DNA of 39,194 nt from Bacteroidetes bacterium QS_8_68_28 (GTDB lineage Bacteria; Bacteroidota; Rhodothermia; Rhodothermales; Salinibacteraceae): positions 1 to 39,194 of the forward strand of contig PXTS01000085.1 of NCBI GenBank assembly GCA_003022485.1, in the 5' to 3' direction. A program made the position numbers and the translations under genes. The notes under the pieces are model-generated. The model saw only the letters and a list, made by a program, of their open reading frames with translations, had not been told where the DNA came from and did not search any database. Numbering within the stretch: the first letter of the stretch is position 1; the number at the start of each line of letters is the position of its first letter. Below are positions 7,022 through 14,867 of the stretch, one piece after another.

Positions 7022-7741
7022 ATGAACGGCCTGCCTTCCCGAAAAGTGCATCCTGCGTTTCGCCCCCTCGCGCTCGCAGCGGTCTTCTTGCTGGGCCTCC
7101 CCGCCTGCGACGGCTCGCAGAACGAAGAGGCCGAGCGGGCCACCGAAGAGGCCCTCGCCACCACCGCGTCTGCCCCCGACACCGCTGACACGGCCGACAT
7201 CGCCGACACGGCTGACACCGCCGGCACCTGGCGGCAGGCCGACACGACCGGCGGGCGCACTTCTGGCGGGGACACTTCCGGCACACGGGCGGCGGGTAGC
7301 ACGCCGAGCGAAAACGCGGCACCGAGCGGAGCGGTGACGTACCAGACCTACCGGAACGACAAGCACAGCTTCTCGGTGCGCTACCCGGCGAACCTGATGC
7401 AGCCGGCCGGCGAGGTAGGCAACGGCAACGGGCGCACCTTCCGCGCCCCCGACGGTTCGGCCAGCATGCTCGTCTACGCCACCGGCGAGGGCACTTCCGA
7501 GCGCGTCCGGCGTCGCTTCGAGGAGCAGACCGCCAACCCCGATCTCGACATCACCTACCGGACGCACGGGGAAAACTACGGCTGGTACGTGCTTTCCGGC
7601 TACCGGGGCGACAACATCTTCTACGAGCGCGTCGAGGCGCGCGACAACACCCTCAAGGTCGTGCGCATGTTCTACGATCGCTCGCAGGAGGCGCGCTTCG
7701 ACCCCATCGTGCGCACAGTGTCGAACTCGCTGGAGGGATGA
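7022..7741 (+). CDS. Lipoprotein of unknown function
   Basis: 239 aa. The N-terminus has basic residues, a hydrophobic core (LALAAVFLLGL) and a lipobox LPAC with the acylated Cys at 29, so it should be exported and lipid-anchored. Residues 30-110 are a low-complexity linker with a repeat of Asp-Thr-Ala/Asp-Ile-Ala (about 53-68) followed by Gly/Ser/Thr-rich sequence. The C-terminal part (about 113-239, from TYRNDKHSFSVRYP) is globular-looking, with the HSFSVRYPAN start often seen in domains of the PsbP-like or DUF1795-like kind; I cannot name it firmly. It stands alone between ribE and miaB. Confidence 0.8.
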   Translation: MNGLPSRKVHPAFRPLALAAVFLLGLPACDGSQNEEAERATEEALATTASAPDTADTADIADTADTAGTWRQADTTGGRTSGGDTSGTRAAGSTPSENAAPSGAVTYQTYRNDKHSFSVRYPANLMQPAGEVGNGNGRTFRAPDGSASMLVYATGEGTSERVRRRFEEQTANPDLDITYRTHGENYGWYVLSGYRGDNIFYERVEARDNTLKVVRMFYDRSQEARFDPIVRTVSNSLEG

Positions 7742-7849
7742 CCCGCGGCAAGGAGCGGCGCGCTGGTGCGCCAGGCCGAACCCAAGCGTGCCGCGCTGCG
7801 TTGAGCCTCTTTCCCGCCTGCCTTCTGGCGCTCGTCCGTCGCGCCCGTC

Positions 7850-9361
7850 ATGGAACCGACCGCTGACCTCCCCATCCTCGACGATGCCGATGTCCCCGGC
7901 CCGGATGCCGAGGCGCTCGCTGCCTCCGTCCCTCAAACGGCGGGGGGCGACGGCGCGCCCGCCCGGCCCCAGCAGCAGGTCTACATCGAGACGTACGGCT
8001 GCCAGATGAACGTCTCGGACTCCGAGATCGTCGCCTCGGTCCTGCAGGAGGCCGGCTACGGCCTGGTGGACGGCCCTGAGGAGGCCGACGTGGTGCTCTT
8101 GAACACCTGCGCCATCCGCGAGGAGGCCGAGCAGAAAATCCGCCGCCGCCTCGACGCGCTCCGCGCCGAACGCCGCAAGCGCAACCGGGGCCTCGAAGGC
8201 CGCCAAAAGCGCGACCTGCGCCTCGGCGTGCTCGGCTGCATGGCCGAGCGCCTGCGCGAGAAGCTGCTGGAAGAGGAGCAGAAGGTGGACCTCGTGGCCG
8301 GCCCCGACGCCTACCGCGACCTCCCGCGCCTCCTGCGCAAAAACCGGGCCGGCGGCCAGGCGGCCGTCAACGTGCAGCTCTCGAAGGAAGAGACCTACGC
8401 CGATCTCGCGCCGGTGCGCTACGCGGACAACGGCCTTCAGGCGTACGTCTCGATCATGCGCGGGTGCGACAACATGTGCGCCTTCTGCGTCGTGCCGTTC
8501 ACGCGGGGCCGCGAGCGCAGCCGGCCCACGACGACCATCCTGGGCGAGTGCGCGCGGCTCGTGGGGGAAGGCTACAAAGAAATCACCGTCCTCGGCCAGA
8601 ACGTCAACTCCTACCGCTTCGAGCGCGATGGCGAAACCGTCTCCTTCGCCGAGCTCCTGGACCGCATCAGCCGGATCTCCCCAGAGCTGCGCGTGCGCTA
8701 CTCCACCTCCCATCCCAAGGACTGCTCCGAGGAGCTGCTGGAAGTGCACGCCGCGCGGCCCAACGTGTGCAACTACATCCACCTGCCCGTTCAGCACGGC
8801 AACACTGAGGTGCTGGACCGCATGCGCCGTACCTACACGCGTGAGCAGTATCTCGCTCTCATCGAGCAGGCACGCGCCTTGTGCCCGGGCGTCTCCTTCT
8901 CGACCGACCTCATCGCCGGTTTCTGCGGCGAGACGGAGGCGCAGCACCGCGATACGCTCTCTTTGATGAAGGAGGTGCGCTACGACCACGCCTTCATGTT
9001 CAAGTACAGCGAGCGCCCCGGCACCTACGCGCAGCGCAAGTACGACGACGATGTGCCCCCCGAGGTCAAGCAGCGCCGCCTCGAAGAGATCATCCACCTC
9101 CAGCAGCAGATTGCCGAGGAAGAGAACCAGCAGGAGATCGGCCGGGTGAAGACAGTGCTGGTGGAAGGAACGTCCAAGAAGAGCGACGCGCAACTCGCCG
9201 GCCGCGCCGACAACGGCAAGACCGTCGTCTTTGACAAGGAGGACTACCGCCCCGGCCAGTACGTCAACGTCGAAGTCACCGACTGCACCAGCAGCACGCT
9301 CCTGGGCCGGGCCGTCGAGGCCACGACGCTCGAAGCCGAGCGACTGGCGATTGGCGGTTGA
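7850..9361 (+). CDS. miaB: tRNA-2-methylthio-N6-dimethylallyladenosine synthase
   Basis: 503 aa. Radical SAM methylthiotransferase acting on i6A37 of tRNAs that read UNN codons. The N-terminal UPF0004 domain provides cluster cysteines C51 (ETYGCQMN), C87 (NTCAIRE) and C130 (LGCMAER). The radical SAM motif CDNMCAFC gives C206, C210 and C213, followed by [23 protein letters not shown] and a C-terminal TRAM domain (about 420-500) complete the MiaB arrangement. The first 40 residues are an acidic, Pro-rich extension. miaB followed by a sigma-54 activator and lptE is a layout I recognise from Bacteroidota relatives. Confidence 0.96.
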   Translation: MEPTADLPILDDADVPGPDAEALAASVPQTAGGDGAPARPQQQVYIETYGCQMNVSDSEIVASVLQEAGYGLVDGPEEADVVLLNTCAIREEAEQKIRRRLDALRAERRKRNRGLEGRQKRDLRLGVLGCMAERLREKLLEEEQKVDLVAGPDAYRDLPRLLRKNRAGGQAAVNVQLSKEETYADLAPVRYADNGLQAYVSIMRGCDNMCAFCVVPFTRGRERSRPTTTILGECARLVGEGYKEITVLGQNVNSYRFERDGETVSFAELLDRISRISPELRVRYSTSHPKDCSEELLEVHAARPNVCNYIHLPVQHGNTEVLDRMRRTYTREQYLALIEQARALCPGVSFSTDLIAGFCGETEAQHRDTLSLMKEVRYDHAFMFKYSERPGTYAQRKYDDDVPPEVKQRRLEEIIHLQQQIAEEENQQEIGRVKTVLVEGTSKKSDAQLAGRADNGKTVVFDKEDYRPGQYVNVEVTDCTSSTLLGRAVEATTLEAERLAIGG

Positions 9362-9459
9362 CGGTTTGCGACTGGCTGCCGGTCCCGCCGCTCGTTGCCG
9401 GCTTTTCGGCGCGTTGCCGGTTTCTCCCACGCCCCCTTTCTCAGCCCCCTTTCTCAAAA

Positions 9460-9867
9460 GTGGTCATCTACGAAGTCAACCTCGCCATCGCGCCCGGCCG
9501 GGTCAACGAGTACAGCGCGTGGCTGGAGGAGCACGTGCGCGAAATGCTCGCCCTCGACGGCTTCGAGAGCGCCGCGCTCTACGCGCGCTCCGGCACGAAC
9601 GAACTCCCCCCGAGCCCAGGCGGGGCGGGCAGAAGCCGCGCAGACGGCGACGCCGACGACGAAACCGCCGATGCGCCCGAGCGCGTCCCCGAGGGCGACC
9701 GCCACTGGACGGTGCACTACCACCTCGAGAGCCGCGAGGCGCTGGACCGCTACTTTGAGGAAGACGCCGAGCGGATGCGCGCGAAAGGCGACGACCAGTT
9801 CGAGGAGGTCCACGCCGAGCGGCGCGTGTTGGAAAGCCGCAAGGTGTTCAGCCACCAGGAGCGGTGA
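9460..9867 (+). CDS. DUF4286 family protein
   Basis: 135 aa from a GTG at 9460 that gives VIYEVNLAI; an upstream in-frame reading to 9358 has no family similarity and overlaps miaB. The pattern VIYEVNL..., then a central acidic insert (about 48-75), then HWTVHYHLESREALDRYFEEDAERMR and a C-terminal FEEVHAERRVLE resembles the DUF4286 ferredoxin-like single-domain family, whose function is unknown. The leader is C/T-rich. The stop overlaps a possible GTG start of a small downstream ORF. Confidence 0.72.
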   Translation: MVIYEVNLAIAPGRVNEYSAWLEEHVREMLALDGFESAALYARSGTNELPPSPGGAGRSRADGDADDETADAPERVPEGDRHWTVHYHLESREALDRYFEEDAERMRAKGDDQFEEVHAERRVLESRKVFSHQER

Positions 9868-10106
9868 AGCGCGTTCTGCTGCCGGGCCTCGAAGAAGAAA
9901 CTGCCTCGAAGAAGAAACTCGAAGACGGCCGGCAGCGCAGCGATGAGGCCGGTGGGGATGACACGCTCCATCTCGTTCGACCCGCGCGTTCCTCGGGCTC
10001 GCGGATGGTCGGCCTTCGTGGCGACCGCGTCCGCGCGGGGGGCGACCTCAACGAAGCGCCCCCGCCGGGCTACCCGAACGGCTACCCGAGCGTGACGCCT
10101 GCTTGA
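9864..10106 (+). CDS. Possible small protein, 80 aa, unrecognised
   Basis: GTG at 9864 overlaps the stop of the DUF4286 gene by 4 nt (GTGA), the usual sign of coupling. Codon use is GC3-rich like its neighbours. Part of the ORF is a 17-nt tandem duplication (9887-9903 and 9904-9920). The C-terminus is Pro/Gly/Tyr-rich. No similarity is recognised, and its reality is uncertain. Confidence 0.3.
   Translation: MKRVLLPGLEEETASKKKLEDGRQRSDEAGGDDTLHLVRPARSSGSRMVGLRGDRVRAGGDLNEAPPPGYPNGYPSVTPA
9887..9920 (+). repeat. 17-nt tandem duplication
   Basis: CCTCGAAGAAGAAACT plus G or C, at 9887-9903 and 9904-9920, 16 of 17 identical. Confidence 0.85.
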
Positions 10107-10200
10107 AAGCCGCGCACCGGACGGATCTCGCGCCGGGGGCGGCGGGTGTCAAAACGGCAGGCTCGTCCCTTCTCACTTCCTTCTGGTGGCTTTCTCCGCT
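10107..10200. other. Leader of the sigma-54 activator gene
   Basis: With the doubtful small ORF, the stretch 9868-10200 has no recognised gene. The last 40 nt before the start are C/T-rich. I see no sigma-54 type -24/-12 pair (GG-N10-GC with the usual flanks) that I would defend. Confidence 0.35.
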
Positions 10201-11634
10201 ATGGACCGTGCGTCTTTCCAAGAACGCTTCGGCATTCGCGGCTCCTCCCCCGCGCTCAAGGGCGTGATTGACCGCGTGCGCCGCGTGGCCGACACCGACA
10301 TCACCGTGCTCCTCCAGGGCGAGAGCGGGGTGGGTAAGGAGCTCCTCGCCGAGGCCGTGCACGCCCTCTCGCGCCGCCGCCACCGCGACGCGGTCGTCGT
10401 CAACTGCGGGGCCATTCCCGAAGGGCTTATCGAAAGCGAGCTCTTCGGCGCCGAGAAGGGCGCCTACACCGGCGCTACGAAGCAGCGCAACGGTTACTTC
10501 GAAGAGGCGGACGGCTCGACCATCTTCCTCGACGAGATCGGCGAAATGCCGCAGGCGGCGCAGGTGCGGCTCCTGCGTGTTCTGGAGTCGGGCAAGTTCA
10601 GCCGCGTGGGGTCGAGCCGGCAGCGCCAGACGGATGTGCGCGTCGTCGCCGCCACCAATAAAGACCTCGCCGAGGAAGTCGAACGCGGGCGCTTCCGCGA
10701 GGACTTGTACTACCGCCTCTCGACGGTCTTGATCGACGTTCCTCCGCTGCGGGAGCGCACCGAAGACATCGTGCCGCTCTTCGAGCGCTTCCTGCACGAG
10801 TCTTCCCAGGAGCACGGCGCGCACGGCAAGCACCTCACGGACGGTGCCGAAGAGCTCCTGCGCCGCTACCGCTGGCCCGGCAACGTGCGCGAGCTCAAGA
10901 ACGTGGCCGAGCAGTCGGTCGTGCTCGTGCGCGAGGAAAGAATCACCGCCGAGGCCGTGCAGCCGTTCTTGCGCGGCGTCTCGAAGGACGGAGCCACCGG
11001 CGAGCTCATGCGCGTGGCGCCGGAGGAGCAAGGGCGCCGGCAACACACCGACCCCGCCGGCAGCGACCCCCAGGAGCGCGAGCTGCTCTACCGGGCCGTT
11101 CTGGAACTGCGGATGGACATGCGCGAGGTCAAAGACCAGCTCCGCTCCTTGGCCGACAACATCGGCGTGGCCGTGCCGCGCGCCCTCGTCGAGAGCGGCG
11201 ACTTTCCCGGTCACGAGGACGACTACGTGGTGATGCCGAGCCGCGCGTCCCGCCGCGCGGGCGGGCATGACGACCCGGAGGCGCCGCGCTCCGACTACGA
11301 CTCCCCCATCGAAGACGTCGTCTATGAAATCGAGGAGGAGGAAAACCGGCGCGACGGCGGCGATTTCGGCGCCGGAGGAACGAAAGCGCCGGCGGCTCCC
11401 GAGCCGTCGCCGCCCCCCGTAGAGGAGCAACGCGGGCCGGGGACCACGCCGAGCTCAGACGCGCTGGAGGCGGGTGAGAGCGACGCGCTGCCGACTCTCG
11501 AAGAAGCCGAAGAAGACCTCATCCGCCGGGCGCTGCGGCGCTTCGAGGGCAATCGGCGCCGGACCGCCCGCGCCCTGGGCATCTCCGAACGCACTCTTTA
11601 CCGCAAGCTCAAAGACATTGATGAAGACCTTTAG
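10201..11634 (+). CDS. Sigma-54 interacting transcriptional activator without sensor domain
   Basis: 477 aa. AAA+ enhancer-binding protein that remodels the RpoN holoenzyme. Walker A GESGVGKE (40-47), the sigma-54 contact loop GAYTGA (87-92, the Tyr variant of GAFTGA), Walker B TIFLDEIG (107-114), R-finger region and PGNVREL are all present. The C-terminal HTH (about 445-473, EGNRRRTARALGISERTLYRKLK) is of the Fis type. The AAA+ domain begins within 10 residues of the start, so there is no receiver, GAF or PAS domain. About 180 residues between AAA+ and HTH are acidic and low in complexity. A GTG at 10186 is an alternative start. It overlaps the lptE start. Confidence 0.93.
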   Translation: MDRASFQERFGIRGSSPALKGVIDRVRRVADTDITVLLQGESGVGKELLAEAVHALSRRRHRDAVVVNCGAIPEGLIESELFGAEKGAYTGATKQRNGYFEEADGSTIFLDEIGEMPQAAQVRLLRVLESGKFSRVGSSRQRQTDVRVVAATNKDLAEEVERGRFREDLYYRLSTVLIDVPPLRERTEDIVPLFERFLHESSQEHGAHGKHLTDGAEELLRRYRWPGNVRELKNVAEQSVVLVREERITAEAVQPFLRGVSKDGATGELMRVAPEEQGRRQHTDPAGSDPQERELLYRAVLELRMDMREVKDQLRSLADNIGVAVPRALVESGDFPGHEDDYVVMPSRASRRAGGHDDPEAPRSDYDSPIEDVVYEIEEEENRRDGGDFGAGGTKAPAAPEPSPPPVEEQRGPGTTPSSDALEAGESDALPTLEEAEEDLIRRALRRFEGNRRRTARALGISERTLYRKLKDIDEDL

Positions 11635-12247
11635 GACGGCGGGAGTGCGGGGAGGGAGGGGGGAGGGAACGGAATCTCCCATACTCCCGCCCTCCCGCCT
11701 TCCCGCCCCGTACCAGAACAGCAACGCACCGAAGGGCTGGCCGGCCGTTTTCCTGCTGGCCGTCCTCATCGGAATGACGACCGCCGGCTGCGGCTTTTAC
11801 AGCTTCAGCGGGGCTACCATCCCGGAAGGCTACCAGACCATTGCCATCGTGCCCGTCGAGAATGCCACGACCGCGACGGTATCCAATCTCGACGGCGAGC
11901 TGACCACCCTCCTGAACGAGCGCTTCGTGGAGCGCACGCGCCTGCAATTGGCAACCAATCCCAACAACGCCGATGTGGTCTTGAGCGGGCGGATCACCGG
12001 GTACAGCGACGAGTCGGCCTCCGTCGGCGGCGGGGACAACTTGGCCACGCGCAACGAGGTAAGCGTGCGCGCAGAGGTCCAGTACCGCGAGAGCGCGACC
12101 GACAGCCTCCTCATCGACGAGACCTACACCCGGTCCGAAACCTACGACCTGGCCGGCGGCCCCGCCGAGGGCGACCGCGCCGCTGCCCTGGCCGCCCTCG
12201 AAAACATCGCCGACGCCGTCTACTCCGACGCCACCTCCGACTGGTAG
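11621..12247 (+). CDS. lptE: LptE-like LPS-assembly lipoprotein
   Basis: About 208 aa if the ATG at 11621 (inside the end of the activator gene) is used. A hydrophobic segment (AVFLLAVLIG) and lipobox TAGC give a lipid-anchored outer-membrane protein; the sequence CGFYSFSGATIPEGYQTIAIVPVEN is typical of the Bacteroidota LptE family, which partners LptD in inserting LPS. TDSLLIDETYTRSETYD follows. The start is doubtful: the ATG gives an n-region of about 45 residues, part of it translated from a G-rich then C-rich tract (11638-11706) that looks like the genome's spacer sequence. No in-frame ATG lies nearer to the signal peptide; GTG 11645 is another choice. Confidence 0.82.
   Translation: MKTFRTAGVRGGRGEGTESPILPPSRLPAPYQNSNAPKGWPAVFLLAVLIGMTTAGCGFYSFSGATIPEGYQTIAIVPVENATTATVSNLDGELTTLLNERFVERTRLQLATNPNNADVVLSGRITGYSDESASVGGGDNLATRNEVSVRAEVQYRESATDSLLIDETYTRSETYDLAGGPAEGDRAAALAALENIADAVYSDATSDW
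11638..11691 (+). repeat. Inverted repeat GGCGGGAGT/ACTCCCGCC at the activator-lptE junction
   Basis: A perfect 9-bp inverted repeat: GGCGGGAGT at 11638-11646, 4 nt after the activator stop, and ACTCCCGCC at 11683-11691. The rest of the tract is G-rich on the left and C-rich on the right, so a longer imperfect stem is possible. No T-run follows. Confidence 0.7.
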
Positions 12248-12252
12248 CTCGC

Positions 12253-12414
12253 AGGCAAAAGGGAAAGAAGAGGGAGAAGAGAAAAGGGATTTTGCCCGAG
12301 GGGCGACAGTCACAGGCACGAGTCCTTCTCGCCGTCGAGGTCGGCTTTGCGCGGCGGCCTCGGCGGTCAGCGCGTCTGGCCCCCGAAGCCGCTCTTCCCC
12401 CTTCCCTTTTGCCT
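12253..12414 (+). repeat. 13-bp inverted repeat bracketing the lptE-glycosyltransferase spacer
   Basis: AGGCAAAAGGGAA at 12253-12265, 5 nt after the lptE stop, is the exact reverse complement of TTCCCTTTTGCCT at 12402-12414, 5 nt before the next ATG. Purine-rich sequence continues inward on the left and pyrimidine-rich sequence on the right. The 172-nt spacer between holds nothing else I recognise. Confidence 0.85.
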
Positions 12415-12419
12415 CAACG

Positions 12420-13949
12420 ATGATTGCCGCGCTCTATGCCGTCGCCATCGGCGGGCTGCTCCTCTACGGGGGGCACTGGGGCTGGCTCGCGCTCGTCCAC
12501 CTTCGCTCGGAGCGTCTGCAAGACGGGCCGGCGCCCGAAGCGTCTTCGGCGAGGGTTCCCGAGACGTGGCCGCTCGTCACTGTGCAGCTTCCCCTCTACA
12601 ACGAAGCGGACGTCGCCGAGCGGCTCATCGACGCCTGCGCGCGGTTGGATTACCCCCGGGAGCGCCTCGAAATCCAGATCCTCGACGACTCGACAGATGA
12701 GACGACCGCCCTCGTCCGGGAGCGCGCCGCCCACTGGCGCACCGAGCCCCCCCCTGCAAGGCACGGGCTCGACGTGACGGTCGTCCACCGCACCGACCGC
12801 ACCGGCTACAAGGCCGGCGCGCTGAAAAACGGCCTCCGGCTGGCGCGCGGGAATCTGGTCGCGGTCTTCGACGCGGACTTCGTTCCGCCGCCGGATTTTC
12901 TGCGCCGCGCCGTTCCTGCGCTTCTGGCCTCGGAGGACACCGGCGTGGTGCAGGCGCGCTGGGGCCACCTCAACGCCGAGCGCTCGGCTCTGACGAAGGC
13001 ACAGGCCGTGGGCCTCGACGCGCACTTTGCCCTCGAGCAGGCTGGGCGCCAACAGGCCGGTTGCTTCGTCAACTTCAACGGCACGGCGGGCCTCTGGCGG
13101 CGCGCCTGCATCGCGGACGCCGGCGGCTGGCACACCGACACGCTCACCGAGGACCTCGACCTCAGCTACCGTGCGCAGTTGGCGGGCTGGCGTCTGCACT
13201 ACCTGCCGGAGCTGGAAGTGCCTGCCGAGTTGCCTGCCTCCCTCGGCGCCCTGCGCGCGCAACAGGAACGCTGGGCCCAAGGCACCATCGAGACGGCGCG
13301 CAAGCTGTTGGGGCCGCTCTGGCGCTCCGCACAACCGTTGCGCGTGAAAACCGCCGGCAGCTTCCATCTCACCGCGCACCTGGCGTACCCGCTCGTGCTG
13401 CTGGCCGCGCTGACGCATCCGGCGCTCGCGTGGCTCAAAGGTAGCGGCGCAGGGCCGGGGCCGCTCTACTTCGCCGCCCTGAGCTTCGGGATGGTCGGAT
13501 TCGCGGGCGTCTTCCTGGCGCAGCTCTTCGCGCAGCGCGTCCTCTACCCCGACTGGAGGCGGCGCTTCGCGGCGCGCTTCCCGCTCTTTCTGGCCGGTAC
13601 GGTGGGGCTGGCCCTCAGCAACACGCGGGCCGTGCTGCGCGGCCTCCTGGGGCAGAGCATGTCCTTCGTGCGCACCCCCAAGACCGGCGATACCCCCAAG
13701 ACCAGCGAGCAGAAGGGCCGCCCATGGTGGCACGCGCGCTGTGCGGCGGAGGCCCTCTTTTCGGACGGCGGGGGCATCGCCTGGAGCGAGACGGCGCTGG
13801 CGCTGTACAGCCTCGCCGGCCTCCTCGTCGTCGCGGCAGCGGGCGAATGGGCCGCGCTCCCGTTCCAGGCCCTCTTCGCGGCGGGCTTCGGGCTCGTGGC
13901 CGGCCTCGACCTGCGCCAGGCGCGGCGCGTGCGGGGAGCCGCTGGGTGA
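12420..13949 (+). CDS. Membrane-bound family 2 glycosyltransferase (processive type)
   Basis: 509 aa. GT-A catalytic domain after one N-terminal membrane segment: VTVQLPLYNE (53-62), ILDDSTD (87-93), the DxD motif FDADF (150-154), TEDLDLS (243-249) and QQERWAQG (281-288), which is the QxxRW signature of cellulose-synthase-like processive enzymes. Several C-terminal membrane segments follow (about 320-350, 355-380, 395-415 and 450-490). The family makes beta-linked glycans such as mannans or exopolysaccharide using nucleotide sugars; the product here cannot be told. No PilZ domain or polysaccharide-export partner is adjacent. Confidence 0.9.
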   Translation: MIAALYAVAIGGLLLYGGHWGWLALVHLRSERLQDGPAPEASSARVPETWPLVTVQLPLYNEADVAERLIDACARLDYPRERLEIQILDDSTDETTALVRERAAHWRTEPPPARHGLDVTVVHRTDRTGYKAGALKNGLRLARGNLVAVFDADFVPPPDFLRRAVPALLASEDTGVVQARWGHLNAERSALTKAQAVGLDAHFALEQAGRQQAGCFVNFNGTAGLWRRACIADAGGWHTDTLTEDLDLSYRAQLAGWRLHYLPELEVPAELPASLGALRAQQERWAQGTIETARKLLGPLWRSAQPLRVKTAGSFHLTAHLAYPLVLLAALTHPALAWLKGSGAGPGPLYFAALSFGMVGFAGVFLAQLFAQRVLYPDWRRRFAARFPLFLAGTVGLALSNTRAVLRGLLGQSMSFVRTPKTGDTPKTSEQKGRPWWHARCAAEALFSDGGGIAWSETALALYSLAGLLVVAAAGEWAALPFQALFAAGFGLVAGLDLRQARRVRGAAG

Positions 13950-14082
13950 AGGGCCCCACTGGGCCGGCGGTCCGCAAAGCGTCCCGAAAACCCCCGGACC
14001 GGGCCGCGCGGCGGAACAAGATCCGGTGCAGACGCTGTTTGCCCTCGTTGCGCGTCGCTTGAATCCTCGCCCGTCTCGGCTC

Positions 14083-14799
14083 ATGTCTCTCCCCGACGTT
14101 CCTGTTCTCCTCGACCGCCTTGCGCAACGCGACGCCGGTCCTGAAGACCGCGAGACGCTCCGGGCACTGACCGAGACGTTTCCCGGCTACGTCACCGCGC
14201 ACGTCGCGCTGGCACGTACCTGCGAGCAAGAGGGATCCTGGGACGAGGCTCGCCGGAGCTGGAAGCGCGCGCATCTGCTCTTGCCTACCAGCCCCGCCGT
14301 GCGCGAGGGGCTCCGCCGCACCGCCGCCCCCCGTGAAGAACATTCCGGCCAGGAGCATTCCGGCCAGGAGCATTCCGGCGAACCCGCCTCCGACGATGCT
14401 CCCCGCGCGGAAGCCTTCGACGAAGCCTCGTCCGAAACGTCCCGACCTTTGGAGCCCGGCGAAGCCCCGGTTCAGGTTCCGTCCTCCAGAGAGGCCCACC
14501 TCGACACCCTGATCGAAGAGCTCGAAGGTGCGCGCATCGAGCCTTCGCCCAACCCCGACGACGACGTACCCGCCCCTGAGCTGGACGCCGACGGCGACGT
14601 CGTCTCGCCCACGCTGGCGCGCATCTACGAGGCACAGGGGCAGCTCGAAGAGGCCGCGCGCGTGCACCGCCGGCTTGCCGAGGAGCACCCCGACGAGGCC
14701 GAGGCGCACCGCCGCCGGGCCGAGGCCCTCAACGCCCGCGCCGCCGAGGAAGAGGAGAGCACGGGAGAGCGAGGCAGCGAGGGAGCAGGAGAGGAGTAG
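14083..14799 (+). CDS. TPR-like protein, function unknown
   Basis: 238 aa. Residues 1-75 and about 165-225 read as tetratricopeptide-like helices (YVTAHVALARTCEQEGSWDE; LARIYEAQGQLEEAARVHRR, then LAEEHPDEAEAHRRRAEAL). Between them is an acidic linker with three copies of a five-residue unit EHSGQ/EHSGE (14338-14380, 15-nt period, in frame). The last 14 residues are encoded by a GAG/GGGAGC-rich tract resembling the spacer repeats at 11640 and 16645, so the 3' end may have been extended by repeat DNA. A similar domain layout is common in Bacteroidota proteins that scaffold other proteins. Confidence 0.72.
   Translation: MSLPDVPVLLDRLAQRDAGPEDRETLRALTETFPGYVTAHVALARTCEQEGSWDEARRSWKRAHLLLPTSPAVREGLRRTAAPREEHSGQEHSGQEHSGEPASDDAPRAEAFDEASSETSRPLEPGEAPVQVPSSREAHLDTLIEELEGARIEPSPNPDDDVPAPELDADGDVVSPTLARIYEAQGQLEEAARVHRRLAEEHPDEAEAHRRRAEALNARAAEEEESTGERGSEGAGEE
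14338..14380 (+). repeat. 15-nt tandem repeat inside the TPR-like gene
   Basis: The unit GARCATTCCGGCCAG is present almost three times (14338, 14353, 14368). It keeps the frame and encodes EHSGQ. Confidence 0.88.
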
Positions 14800-14867
14800 C
14801 CCCGCGCACGGCCGTCGCCCCGGGGCCTCTCCCGCGCTCCCGTTCGCCCACGCCTCCACGCTCACAA

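Noticed and set aside
6398-9457. Minus-strand ORF of 1019 codons
   Set aside because: Antisense to ribE, a lipoprotein gene, miaB and the DUF4286 gene. The translation lacks domain motifs and is Ala/Gly/Val/Leu-rich, as expected for the shadow of GC-rich codons.
14338-14380. CRISPR-like array
   Set aside because: The repeats are contiguous 15-mers within a coding frame, without spacers and without cas genes.
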